Assembly: GCA_009663185.1 (NCBI GenBank)
Contig: VJZX01000009.1
Location: 48,451-112,450, forward strand
Direction of reading: 5' to 3'
DNA length: 64,000 nt
From: Isoptericola halalbus
Lineage (GTDB): Bacteria > Actinomycetota > Actinomycetes > Actinomycetales > Cellulomonadaceae
Under the pieces are notes generated by a model, which did not search any database, was not told where the DNA came from, and worked only from the letters and a program-made list of their open reading frames with translations. Shown piece by piece: positions 42,305 to 51,219 of this stretch. Every line of letters starts with the position of its first letter. Position 1 is the stretch's first letter. The translations under genes were made by a program, and so were the position numbers.

Positions 42305-42841
42305 TCATGGGCCGGTGATCGTGATGTATGGCGAGGTGAAGCCCGCGAACGTGAGCGTGTAGGTGAAGCTCTCGACCGCGACGCTGCCCGGCTGGACCGT
42401 GGGTGTCCAGTTGGGGTTCGGGCAGTCTGCGCTCTGCAGGACTTGTGCATCGGTCGGAGCCGTCGAGGTCTGCGCCGGGACGGCGAGCCGACCGTTCTTG
42501 GAAGAGGTCACGACCGCGCTCGTCACGGTGGTCACGTCGTGCTCGTGGGACTCGACGACGTTGCCGCCCTTGTTCGTGCACTCGATGGTCGACGAATACG
42601 TCACGGCGAGCGTCACCGTCGCGTTGGTGTTGCCGACGCCGGCAAGCTCGAACTGCGAACAGCTGACGCCAGTCGAGGACGCCACACAGTTGATCTCTCC
42701 TGTCTGCAGGTGCGTGCCTGAGGGCGCGTTCTGCGGGGAGATCGTTGTCACAGCCGACGCCGTGCCGGAGAAGAACAGCAGCGCGAAGAGCGCGGTGATG
42801 GCGGTACAGAGGATGCGCAGGGTGCGCGTGGACGTAGTCAT
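42305..42841 (-). CDS. Small secreted protein of unknown function
   Basis: A 178-residue protein with a clear Sec signal (TLRILCTAITALFALLFFSG, cleavage after TASA, residue 30). The mature part is beta-rich, Thr/Ser/Val-rich, with four cysteines (52, 61, 88, 140) that could form two disulfides. It starts at ATG 42841, with AAGGAG about ten bases upstream. I recognise no domain. It lies immediately upstream of the glycosyltransferase-chemosensory operon on the same strand but is separated by a hairpin. A role at the cell surface or in the matrix is possible, from position only. Confidence 0.7.
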   Translation of the reverse strand: MTTSTRTLRILCTAITALFALLFFSGTASAVTTISPQNAPSGTHLQTGEINCVASSTGVSCSQFELAGVGNTNATVTLAVTYSSTIECTNKGGNVVESHEHDVTTVTSAVVTSSKNGRLAVPAQTSTAPTDAQVLQSADCPNPNWTPTVQPGSVAVESFTYTLTFAGFTSPYITITGP

Positions 42842-43316
42842 GGGGTGTGCACTCCTTGATGAACATGCCCTGGCGTGCAGGTCAAAGTCGCTCCGGGCGC
42901 CCGTCGTCGAGGCCGGAGCTTGGGGTAAGGCGTCGAGCTGGCCGCTCGGGTCACCCGGCGTCAGGCAGCAAACAGGGGGCGGCACTCGCCGCGGTGCACT
43001 CGCGTCCGACGGTGTGAGCTCAGCCGCCGCGCCCCGAATCGTCATCGTGTCTCGTGGGCGGCTTCCCGCACCACACTACGTCCGTCGGGGCCCGTTCGAG
43101 CGGGTGAAATTCGGGCCAGAGCGCATGCCCGGATCACCGGAACGTCGCAGGTCAGAGGGGCAGCCCGGTCATCGACGCAGAAATCACCCGCAAGGGATCT
43201 TGCGTGCCACGACAATGGGTGCATCTACCCACTCGGTGCCTGCGCACTTGGGTAGCGCGCCCGATGCCCGGTCGCCCGTCGCGTCCCTACGGTCGAGGTG
43301 ACCAAGGAGGTGCGAC
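42842..43316. other. Intergenic region without a supported gene
   Basis: About 475 bases between the divergent secreted-protein and monooxygenase genes. Short frames exist on both strands but have no ribosome-binding site or family-like sequence. It should contain both promoters. An AAGGAGGTGCGAC ribosome-binding site for the monooxygenase ends the region. Confidence 0.6.
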
Positions 43317-44417
43317 ATGACCACCCAGCACATCGAGACCCTTGTCGTGGGAGCCGGCCAGGCCGGGCTCGCGACCGCCTACCACCTGCGGCGGCTCGGG
43401 CGCGAGTGCCTCGTCGTCGAGGCCAACGAGCGCGTCGGCGACAACTGGCGAGCCCACTACGACAGCCTGCGTCTGTACACCCCGGCCAAGATGAGCGGGC
43501 TCCCCGGGCTCGCCTTCCCCGGGGACCCGTGGTCGTTCCCGGGCAAGGACGACGTGGCCGACTACCTGGAGCAGTACGCGTTGCAGCTCGACCTGCCCGT
43601 GCGGACCGGCACGCGCGTGACACGTCTGGCGCGAGGTGCGGAGTCGGGGTTCGTCGCAGACGTCGGCGCGGACACCCTCACGTGCGACGACGTCGTGGTC
43701 GCGACCGGCACGTTCGGACGCACGCCGTACGTGCCCGACGCCGCCGCGAACCTCGATCCCAGGATCCGTCAGCTGCACTCGAGCGCGTACGCCCGCCCGG
43801 CGCAGCTCGCACCGGGCGTGACCCTGGTCGTGGGCGCGTCGCACTCCGGCTGCGACATCGCGTACGAGGTGGCGGCTGAGCGGCCCACGATCCTCGTCGG
43901 GCGCGACACCGGTCGGGTCCCCGTCTCGTGGGACTCACGGCGCCTCCGCCTGGTGCTGCCCGTCATGGTCTTCGCGTGGCGTCACGTGCTCACGCGGCGC
44001 ACCCCGGTCGGCCGGCGGATGATGCACCACGTCCGTGCGCACGGCGGGCCGATGACGCGCGTCAAGCGCGAGCACCTCGCGGCCCGCGGTGTCGAGCGGA
44101 TCGAAGGACGCGTCGTCGGAGCCACCGGCGGGCTGCCCCTGCTCGACGACGGGCGCGTGCTCGACGTGGCCAACGTCGTCTGGTGCACGGGCTTCCGCCA
44201 GGTCTTCGACTGGATCGACCTGCCGGTGCTCGGCCAGGACGGCTGGCCGGCCGAGTACCGGGGCGTCGTCGAGTCTGAGCCGGGCCTGTACTTCTGCGGG
44301 CTGGCGTTCCAGTACTCGATGAGCTCGACCGTGCTCCCGGGCGTCGGGCGCGACGCCGAGTACCTGGCTCGCCGGATCGTCGCCCGCGAGCGCGGGAAGG
44401 TCGCCGTCGGCGGGTGA
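43317..44417 (+). CDS. FAD-dependent oxidoreductase, flavin-monooxygenase (FMO/CzcO) type
   Basis: A 366-residue two-dinucleotide-domain flavoprotein. The FAD-binding GxGxxG is in VVGAGQAGLATAYHL, followed by ERVGDNWRAHYDSLRLYTP typical of CzcO/FMO-like enzymes. The NADPH-binding motif is VVGASHSGCDIAYE (residues about 167-180), and the ATG-type motif VVATGTFG and a C-terminal VVWCTGF are present. It probably hydroxylates or sulfoxidises a small organic substrate. An excellent ribosome-binding site, AAGGAGG, precedes ATG 43317. A LuxR regulator gene follows 72 bases later on the same strand. Confidence 0.9.
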   Translation: MTTQHIETLVVGAGQAGLATAYHLRRLGRECLVVEANERVGDNWRAHYDSLRLYTPAKMSGLPGLAFPGDPWSFPGKDDVADYLEQYALQLDLPVRTGTRVTRLARGAESGFVADVGADTLTCDDVVVATGTFGRTPYVPDAAANLDPRIRQLHSSAYARPAQLAPGVTLVVGASHSGCDIAYEVAAERPTILVGRDTGRVPVSWDSRRLRLVLPVMVFAWRHVLTRRTPVGRRMMHHVRAHGGPMTRVKREHLAARGVERIEGRVVGATGGLPLLDDGRVLDVANVVWCTGFRQVFDWIDLPVLGQDGWPAEYRGVVESEPGLYFCGLAFQYSMSSTVLPGVGRDAEYLARRIVARERGKVAVGG

Positions 44418-44489
44418 AGCCGCGTGCGCGACGGCCGCACGTTCGCGATCGGGGACGCGGGCTTATCGTCGGACACAGAGGTGGTGCCG

Positions 44490-46124
44490 ATGGGCGTCGT
44501 CGACGACCTGCATCAGGCCCGCGAGGCGTACGAGCGTCGCGACTGGCTCGCGGCCTACCGCGCGCTGTCCGACGCCGACGGCGACGGTGCGGCTCTGCGT
44601 GCCGAGGACTTCGTCGCGCTCGCGACCACCGCCTATCTCCTGGGGCGTCGCAACGACTGCGTGCAGGCGCTCCAGCGCGCCTATCACGCGGCCCGGACGA
44701 GCGAGGACGTCCGGTCCGCCGCCCGTGCCGCGACCCTCCTGGCGCAGGTCCTGACCGGCGGGGGCGAACCCGCCGTCGGCGGTGGCTGGCTCGCACGTGC
44801 CGAGCGTCTGCTCGACGGCCTCGGCGAGGACGTCGTCGAGCGCGGGCACGTCCTGGTGCTGCGGATGCTCGAGACGATCTACGCCGGCGACCCGGCGGCC
44901 GCGGTGGAGCTCGCCCGGACGGTGACGGAGTACGGGCAGCGGTTCGACGACGCCGACCTCCTGGCGGTCGGCCTCAACGCGCAGGGGCGCCTCCTGACGT
45001 ACGTCGGCGACGTGCGCGGGGGCCTGCGCCTGATGGACGAGGCCATGGTCGGCGTCGTCGCCGGCGAGGTCTCGCCGATCACCGCCGGGAACGTGTACTG
45101 CTCGATGATCGAGGCGTGCACCTGGGTGGGCGACCTCGGCCGGGTCGCCGAGTGGACGCACGCCCTGACCACCTGGTGCAACGCCCAACCGGGGATCGTC
45201 GCGTTCACCGGGCAGTGCGCGGTCCACCGGGGTCAGCTCCTGCGCCTGCACGGCGAGTACGACGACGCGCTCGAGGAGCTCGAGCGTGCCGCCGAGCGCT
45301 ACGCCCTGGCGGGCAGGGACCCGGCCGTCGGGCTGGCGCTGCAGGAGCGCGGCGACGTCCTGCGCCTGATGGGCGAGCTGGAGCGCGCGGAGGAGGCGTA
45401 CGCGGCCGCGTCCGCGGCAGGAGCGGGTCCGTCGCCCGGTCGCGTCCTGCTGTGGTCGGCCCGCGGCCGCGGTGAGACCGCGGTGGCCGCCGCACGCCGG
45501 ATGGTGGCCGACGCCGCCGACCCGGTCTCGCGGTACCTGGCCCTGCCCGCGGCCGTCGAGGTGCTGGTCGGTGCCGGCGAGGTGGACGAGGCGGCCCCCC
45601 TCGCCGAGGAGCTGGGGCGGATCGCGGAGTCGTTCGACCGTCCCGCGGTCCGGGGCGCGGCCGGCTGCGCGGTCGCGCAGGTGGCCCTCGCGCGTGGCGA
45701 GGCGGCGCGGGCGGCGGCCGCCGCGAGGCCGGCGGTCGCTGCCTGGGCCACGCTGTCCGCGGCGTACGAGGTGGCGCGGTGCCGCATGCTGCTCGGGCGC
45801 GCCTACCGCGTCCTGGGGGACGAACCGGCGGCCGACGCCGAGCTCCGTGCGGCCCGCGAGACATTCGCCCGCCTGGGCGCCCTGCCGGCGGAGCGCGCGT
45901 GCGCCCGGCTCCTCGGCGCCGCACCCCTCCCGGGTGGGCTGAGCCCTCGCGAGGTCGAGGTGCTGCGGCTCGTGGCGGCAGGTCGGTCGAACGCGCAGGT
46001 CGCGGTCGAGCTGGTCCTGTCGGAGAAGACGGTCGCGCGGCACCTGTCGAACATCTTCACCAAGCTCGGGGTCGGCTCGCGCACCGCGGCGAGCGCGTTC
46101 GCGTTCGAGCACGACCTCCTGTGA
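44490..46124 (+). CDS. LuxR-family regulator with TPR-like sensor region
   Basis: A 544-residue protein. The C-terminal LuxR helix-turn-helix is clear (GLSPREVEVLRLVAAGRSNAQV, VLSEKTVARHLSNIFTKLGV). The first 450 residues are alpha-helical with TPR-like repeats (RDWLAAYRALSDAD, LGRRNDCVQALQRAY, GEYDDALEELERAAERYALAG, GELERAEEAYAAASAAG). There is no N-terminal ATPase, so this is not a full LAL/MalT protein. ATG 44490 with AGAGG eight bases upstream is chosen over upstream starts. It may regulate the flavin monooxygenase ahead of it. Confidence 0.86.
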   Translation: MGVVDDLHQAREAYERRDWLAAYRALSDADGDGAALRAEDFVALATTAYLLGRRNDCVQALQRAYHAARTSEDVRSAARAATLLAQVLTGGGEPAVGGGWLARAERLLDGLGEDVVERGHVLVLRMLETIYAGDPAAAVELARTVTEYGQRFDDADLLAVGLNAQGRLLTYVGDVRGGLRLMDEAMVGVVAGEVSPITAGNVYCSMIEACTWVGDLGRVAEWTHALTTWCNAQPGIVAFTGQCAVHRGQLLRLHGEYDDALEELERAAERYALAGRDPAVGLALQERGDVLRLMGELERAEEAYAAASAAGAGPSPGRVLLWSARGRGETAVAAARRMVADAADPVSRYLALPAAVEVLVGAGEVDEAAPLAEELGRIAESFDRPAVRGAAGCAVAQVALARGEAARAAAAARPAVAAWATLSAAYEVARCRMLLGRAYRVLGDEPAADAELRAARETFARLGALPAERACARLLGAAPLPGGLSPREVEVLRLVAAGRSNAQVAVELVLSEKTVARHLSNIFTKLGVGSRTAASAFAFEHDLL

Positions 46125-46175
46125 CGCACGCCGCCCGGGTTCTGCGACCTCGACGTGTCGGACGCGGGCGGCAGG

Positions 46176-47996
46176 ATGAGCCCCGTGCACCTCGTCCTGT
46201 CCCGCGCGCCCGCGGGCACCGTCCGCGTGTTCCCCGTGCCCGACGGCGGCACCCCGGCCGGCCAGGTCGCGCCGCCGGAGCGGTCAGTGAGCGTGGACGA
46301 GGTGGCCGCCGTCGTGACCGACCGCGAGGCAGCCGCCCGGGCACGCGGCGAGGCCCCGCCACGCTGGACCTGGGACGACACCAACCGCTGGTACCCGGAC
46401 CTCCTGCGCGCCGCCGTGCGCGTCGACCGCGCGCACGACCTGCGTCTCGCGCACCGGATACTGAAGCACTCGGCCCTCACAGCGACCTCGGCGCTCGCGA
46501 CCGCGCCGTCCGGGCCGTGGGACGCCCTCGAGCCGGCGCCCGCCGGCCCGCTTTCCGAGCCCGTCCGCCGCGCACCGCAGCCCGACGCGCTCTTCGACCT
46601 CGTGGCCGCCCCCGCCCGAGCGGGCGTCGGCAACCGGCCGGACGGGCCGCCGTCGGGCAGCACGCCCGACGACTTGGAGCCGGCCGCGGAGCTGGCCGCC
46701 CAGCTGGCCGCGGTCGAGGGCGCCACCGACCCCGGCCGCCTGCGGCTGCTGCTCGCGGCGGAGTCCGCCGGAGCGCTCGTCGCCGCGGAGATGCACCACG
46801 CGGGCATGCCGTGGCGCGCCGACGTGCACGACGCGATCCTCACCGAGATCCTCGGACCGCGCCCTCCCGAGGGTCGCCGCCCGGAGCGGCTCGAGGCGCT
46901 CGCGGACCGCATCCGCGCCGCCCTGGACGCGCCGCCCACGCTCAACCCCGACTCCCACCCCGACCTCCTCAAGGCCATGCAGTACGCCGGCGTCGGGGCA
47001 CGGAGCCTGCGCAAGTGGGAGCTCGAGAAGCTCGACCACCCGGTCGTCGAGCCGCTGCTCGAGTACAAGAACCTGTACCGGCTGCTGACGGCGAACGGCT
47101 GGCACTGGCTCGACCAGTGGGTGCGCGACGGACGCTTCCGCACCGAGTACGTCGTGGGCGGCGTGGTCACGGGAAGGTGGGCGTCGACCGGCGGGGGAGC
47201 CCTGCAGCTGCCGCGGACGGTGCGCCGCGCGGCGCAGGCGGACCCGGGCTGGGTGCTCGTCGTCGCGGATGCGGCACAGCTCGAGCCGCGCGTGCTCGCG
47301 GGCATGGCGGCCGACGAGGCGATGGCTGCGGCGGGCCAGGCGGGCGACATGTACGCGGGGATCGTGGCCTCGGGCGCGGTCGAGACGCGCGAGCTGGCCA
47401 AGATCGGCATGCTCGGCGCCATGTACGGCGGGACGACGGGCGCGAGCGGGCAGGTCCTCCCGCGGCTCTCGGCGGCCTTCCCGCGCGCGATCGCCCTCGT
47501 CGAGGACGCGGCGCGCACGGGAGAGCGCGGCGGCGTCGTGACGACGCGCCTCGGCCGCTCCTCGCCCAGGCCCGGCGCCGCGTGGGACGAGGTCCAGGCG
47601 GGCGCTTTCGCCGACGCGGCGGGGGACGACGCCGCCGCACGTGCTCGCTCGTACACGCGGTCGTGGGGGCGTTTCACCCGGAACTTCGTCGTGCAGGGGA
47701 CGGCGGCCGAGTGGGCGCTGTGCTGGCTGGCGTCGATCCGGCGGCGCCTCTGGGAGCTCGGGCCGGAGCCTGATGTCCGGCCAGGCCTGGCGCCGGCACC
47801 GTTCGCCGACCGGGCGCACCTCGTGTTCTTCCTGCACGACGAGGTCGTGGTGCACGCTCCGGCCGAGCTCGCCGACGCCGTCGCGCACGAGGTGCGCGAG
47901 GCCGCGGCCGAGGCCGGTCGGCTGCTGTTCGGCGACTTCCCCGTCGCGTTCCCGCTGACCGTCGCGGCGGTGGACAGCTACGCCGACGCAAAGTGA
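46176..47996 (+). CDS. PolA-like family A DNA polymerase
   Basis: A 606-residue protein carrying the polymerase motifs of family A: motif A VVADAAQLEPRVLA, motif B RELAKIGMLGAMYGG and motif C FFLHDEVVV. It is of the actinobacterial group annotated as bifunctional 3'-5' exonuclease/DNA polymerase. There is no 5' nuclease domain, and I do not find the DxE exonuclease I motif in the N-terminal 200 residues, so proofreading is doubtful. ATG 46176 is preceded by GGGCGGCAGG; GTG 46155 is an alternative. It is probably an accessory or repair polymerase beside the main DNA polymerase I, not in the window. Confidence 0.85.
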   Translation: MSPVHLVLSRAPAGTVRVFPVPDGGTPAGQVAPPERSVSVDEVAAVVTDREAAARARGEAPPRWTWDDTNRWYPDLLRAAVRVDRAHDLRLAHRILKHSALTATSALATAPSGPWDALEPAPAGPLSEPVRRAPQPDALFDLVAAPARAGVGNRPDGPPSGSTPDDLEPAAELAAQLAAVEGATDPGRLRLLLAAESAGALVAAEMHHAGMPWRADVHDAILTEILGPRPPEGRRPERLEALADRIRAALDAPPTLNPDSHPDLLKAMQYAGVGARSLRKWELEKLDHPVVEPLLEYKNLYRLLTANGWHWLDQWVRDGRFRTEYVVGGVVTGRWASTGGGALQLPRTVRRAAQADPGWVLVVADAAQLEPRVLAGMAADEAMAAAGQAGDMYAGIVASGAVETRELAKIGMLGAMYGGTTGASGQVLPRLSAAFPRAIALVEDAARTGERGGVVTTRLGRSSPRPGAAWDEVQAGAFADAAGDDAAARARSYTRSWGRFTRNFVVQGTAAEWALCWLASIRRRLWELGPEPDVRPGLAPAPFADRAHLVFFLHDEVVVHAPAELADAVAHEVREAAAEAGRLLFGDFPVAFPLTVAAVDSYADAK

Positions 47997-48089
47997 GGCG
48001 CCGGCGTTCTTTGTGGCGTCTTCCTGTGGCGACGCCGCGGAGGCCGACTTAGCCTGCGGTGAACCTGGCAACGGCGGCGGGGGGCAACC

Positions 48090-49508
48090 ATGGCGACGGG
48101 TGTAGGCACGGCGGAACGCGAGTTCCACGCGGCGAAGGTGATCCAGCTGGCGTCGGTCGCGGCGCTCGGCGGGTTCCTCTTCGGGTTCGACACGGCGGTC
48201 ATCAACGGCGCGGTGACGCCGATGCGCGAGGCGTTCGGGATGGGCTCCGGCCTGACCGGCTTCGTCGTGTCGTCGGCGCTGCTCGGCTGCATGGCGGGCG
48301 CCTACTCCGCCGGCCGCCTCGCCGACAAGATCGGCCGCGTCCGCGTCATGGTGCTGGCGTCAGGAGCGTTCACGATCTCGGCGATCGGCTCGACGTTCGC
48401 GCTCGGGCCGACGGACATGATCATCTGGCGCGTGCTGGGCGGCCTGGGGGTCGGCGCGGCGTCGGTCATCGCCCCCGCCTACATCGCGGAGATCGCCCCC
48501 GCGTCCGTGCGGGGCCGGCTGGGCTCGCTGCAGCAGCTCGCGATCGTCGTCGGCATCTTCGTGGCGCTGCTGTCGGACTTCGCGATCGCGGCCGCGGCCG
48601 GAGGCGCGGCCGAGGAGCTGTGGTTCGGTCTCGCGGCCTGGCGCTGGATGTTCTTCGCCGAGGTGCTCCCCGCGGTCGCCTACGGCGTGCTGGCGCTGAC
48701 GATCCCCGAGTCGCCCCGCTTCCTCATGCACAAGGGCGAGGAGGACCAGGCGCGCGAGGTGCTCGGCCGGGTGCTCGTCAGGGGCATCGAGACTCGCATC
48801 TCGGAGATCCGCCGCACGATCCTGCGCGACCACGACACGCGGCTGTCCGACCTGCGCAGGCCCAGCGGCGGCCTGCTGCCGATCGTCTACGTCGGCATCG
48901 CGCTGTCGGTGTTCCAGCAGTTCGTCGGCATCAACGTCATCTTCTACTACTCGTCGACGCTGTGGCAGTCGGTCGGGTTCTCCGAGGAGGACGCGCTCAC
49001 GCAGACCGTCATCACGTCCATCACCAACATCGCGGTGACGCTCGTGGCGATCGCGCTCATCGACAAGATCGGGCGCCGCCGGCTCCTCATGATCGGCTCG
49101 GCCGGCATGTTCGTCACGCTCGGGACGATGGCGGTCCTCTTCAGCCAGGCACGGCTCGTGCCCGGCGACGAGGGCCAGCTCGAGCCCGTGCTCGAGGGCG
49201 CGGCCGGCCCGCTCGCCCTGATCGCCGCGAACCTGTTCGTCGTCTTCTTCGGCATGTCGTGGGGCCCGGCCGTGTGGGTGCTGCTCGGCGAGATGTTCAA
49301 CAACAAGATCCGCGGCACCGCGCTCGGCATCGCGGCAGCCGCCCAGTGGCTCGCGAACTTCGCCATCTCGACGACGTTCCCGTCGATGGCCGACGTCGGG
49401 CTGTGGTTCGCGTACGGCTTCTACACGCTCGCCGCTCTCGCCTCGTTCTTCTTCGTGCAGCGGTTCGTGCCCGAGACCAAGGGCATGGAGCTCGAGGACA
49501 TGGAGTAG
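48090..49508 (+). CDS. MFS sugar porter
   Basis: A 472-residue, 12-TM transporter of the sugar porter family. Family signatures are visible: GFLFGFDTAVINGA in TM1, GRLADKIGRVRVM in loop 2-3, RGRLGSLQQLAIVVG in TM5, PESPRFLM before the central loop, QQFVGINVIFYYSS in TM7 and PETKGMELEDME at the C-terminus. It imports a monosaccharide by proton symport; the sugar is not readable. ATG 48090 follows a G-rich ribosome-binding region. Confidence 0.94.
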   Translation: MATGVGTAEREFHAAKVIQLASVAALGGFLFGFDTAVINGAVTPMREAFGMGSGLTGFVVSSALLGCMAGAYSAGRLADKIGRVRVMVLASGAFTISAIGSTFALGPTDMIIWRVLGGLGVGAASVIAPAYIAEIAPASVRGRLGSLQQLAIVVGIFVALLSDFAIAAAAGGAAEELWFGLAAWRWMFFAEVLPAVAYGVLALTIPESPRFLMHKGEEDQAREVLGRVLVRGIETRISEIRRTILRDHDTRLSDLRRPSGGLLPIVYVGIALSVFQQFVGINVIFYYSSTLWQSVGFSEEDALTQTVITSITNIAVTLVAIALIDKIGRRRLLMIGSAGMFVTLGTMAVLFSQARLVPGDEGQLEPVLEGAAGPLALIAANLFVVFFGMSWGPAVWVLLGEMFNNKIRGTALGIAAAAQWLANFAISTTFPSMADVGLWFAYGFYTLAALASFFFVQRFVPETKGMELEDME

Positions 49509-49545
49509 CGCGGGGCATGGAGCATCACGGGGCTAGGGTCGCCCC

Positions 49546-50430
49546 ATGAGCTCCGCGCCCCCCACGCTCGCCGACGTCGTCGCCGTCCTCGAGGACCTCT
49601 ACCCGCCGTCGACGGCGGAGGGATGGGATGCCGTCGGGCTCGTGGCGGGCGACCCGGCCGCCCCCGTGCGCAAGGTCGCGTTCGCGGTCGACCCGGTCGC
49701 TGCCGTGGTCACCGAGGCGCTCGCGTGGGGTGCCGACCTGCTGGTCACGCACCACCCGCTGTTCCTCCGCCCGGTGCACGGCGTCGCCGCCACGACGTTC
49801 AAGGGCGCCGTCGTGCACCGCCTGCTCACGGCCGGCTGCGGGCTCTACGTGGCCCACACGAACGCCGACGCCGCGCCGCGCGGCGTCGCCGACGCGCTCG
49901 CGGACCTCGTCGGCATCACGGACCGGCGCCCGCTGGTCGCGGGGGAGGATGAGCGGCCGGAGGACGCCGAGCGGGGGATCGGGCGGGTGGGCCGCCTCGC
50001 AGAGCCCATGACGCTGCGCGCGTTCGCGGAGCACGTCGCCGAGGTGCTGCCGCCGGTGGCTCAGGGGGTTCGCGTCGCGGGCGACCTCGACGCGACGGTG
50101 ACGACGGCCGCCGTCGTCGGCGGGTCGGGCGACTCGCTCTTCGACGCCGTCCGGGCGGCTGCGGTCGACGTGTACGTGACGGCGGACCTGCGTCACCACC
50201 CGGCCTCGGAGCTGCGCGAGCGCGCCGAGTTCGAGGCCTCCGGCGTCGCGAACCGCTCCGCGGGCACGCCCTTCCTCGTCGACGTCGCGCACTTCGCGAG
50301 CGAGTGGCCCTGGCTCGCCTACGCCGCGCGCGACCTCTCGGCCCGGCTCGGAGAAGGTACGGTGACCACCAAGGTGAGCAGCCTCGGCACCGACCCGTGG
50401 GACGCGCGGGTCGCGAGCCCGGGGCGCTGA
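49546..50430 (+). CDS. Nif3-like dinuclear metal centre protein
   Basis: A 294-residue member of the NIF3/YqfO family, often labelled GTP cyclohydrolase I type 2 homologue. Metal-binding histidines are in LLVTHHPLFLRPV and near the C-terminus in DVAHFASEW; AHTNADAAPRGVADALA is the central signature. The biochemical role of the family is unclear. It precedes the zinc-ribbon protein and RNase H genes, a conserved order in actinobacteria. Confidence 0.93.
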   Translation: MSSAPPTLADVVAVLEDLYPPSTAEGWDAVGLVAGDPAAPVRKVAFAVDPVAAVVTEALAWGADLLVTHHPLFLRPVHGVAATTFKGAVVHRLLTAGCGLYVAHTNADAAPRGVADALADLVGITDRRPLVAGEDERPEDAERGIGRVGRLAEPMTLRAFAEHVAEVLPPVAQGVRVAGDLDATVTTAAVVGGSGDSLFDAVRAAAVDVYVTADLRHHPASELRERAEFEASGVANRSAGTPFLVDVAHFASEWPWLAYAARDLSARLGEGTVTTKVSSLGTDPWDARVASPGR

Positions 50431-50469
50431 CCACCCACCATCTGAACAGCTGGACGAGAGGACCCCACC

Positions 50470-51219
50470 GTGGTCACCGCACCCCCCGAGGACCAGCGCC
50501 GCCTGCTGGACGTCCAGGCCCTGGACACGCGGACCCAGCAGCTGGCGCACAAGCGCCGCACCCTGCCGGCGCTCGCGACGCTCGCCGAGCTCGACAAGCG
50601 CCTGGCGGACCTGCACGGCTCCCTCGTCGACTCGCGCACGGCGCTCGCCGACCTCGAGCGGGAGCTCGCCAAGGCGGAGGCCGACGTCGAGCAGGTGCGC
50701 GCACGTGCCGCGCGTGACCGGCAGCGCCTCGACGCGGGCGCGCTGGGCGCGAAGGACGCGCAGGCCGTGGTGAGCGAGCTCGAGTCGCTCGCGCGCCGCC
50801 AGGGCGTGCTCGAGGACGCCGAGCTCGAGGTCATGGAGCGACTCGAGGCCCACCAGGAGTCGCTCGCCAAGGTGGAGGCCGCGCATGCCGACCTCGTCGC
50901 GGCCAAGGAGAAGGCCGAGGCCGAGCGCGACGCGGCGTTCGCCGAGATCGACGCGGACGCGAGGAGGCTCGCCGGTGAGCGCACCACCATCGTCGCCGGG
51001 CTCGACGCCGGTCTGCTCGCGCTCTACGACCGCCTCCGCGGCCACCTCGGCGGCCTCGGGGCGGCGGCACTGCGCGGCGGCCGGTGTGAGGGCTGCCGGC
51101 TCGAGCTCAATCCGAGCGACCTCGCCGCCGCGAAGGCTGCCCCGCCCGAGCAGGTGGTGCGCTGCGAGGAGTGCGGACGCATCCTCGTGCGGACGGCCGA
51201 CGAGGCCGCGGCGGCCTGA
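50470..51219 (+). CDS. C4-type zinc-ribbon protein with coiled coil
   Basis: A 249-residue protein with a long coiled coil (about residues 10-175, Ala/Glu/Arg-rich, SLVDSRTALADLERELAKAE) and a C-terminal zinc ribbon with two cysteine pairs (CEGC and CEEC, in GGRCEGCRLELNP and VVRCEECGRIL). It belongs to the CT398-like family. GTG 50470 is preceded by GAGAGGA. The stop overlaps the start of the RNase H gene by one base (TGATG). Function unproven; genomic pairing with RNase H is conserved. Confidence 0.92.
   Translation: MVTAPPEDQRRLLDVQALDTRTQQLAHKRRTLPALATLAELDKRLADLHGSLVDSRTALADLERELAKAEADVEQVRARAARDRQRLDAGALGAKDAQAVVSELESLARRQGVLEDAELEVMERLEAHQESLAKVEAAHADLVAAKEKAEAERDAAFAEIDADARRLAGERTTIVAGLDAGLLALYDRLRGHLGGLGAAALRGGRCEGCRLELNPSDLAAAKAAPPEQVVRCEECGRILVRTADEAAAA

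Noticed and set aside
43042..43224. 60-residue minus-strand frame in the 42.8-43.3 kb gap
   Set aside because: No ribosome-binding site, no family-like sequence, and biased codon pattern of non-coding high-GC DNA.
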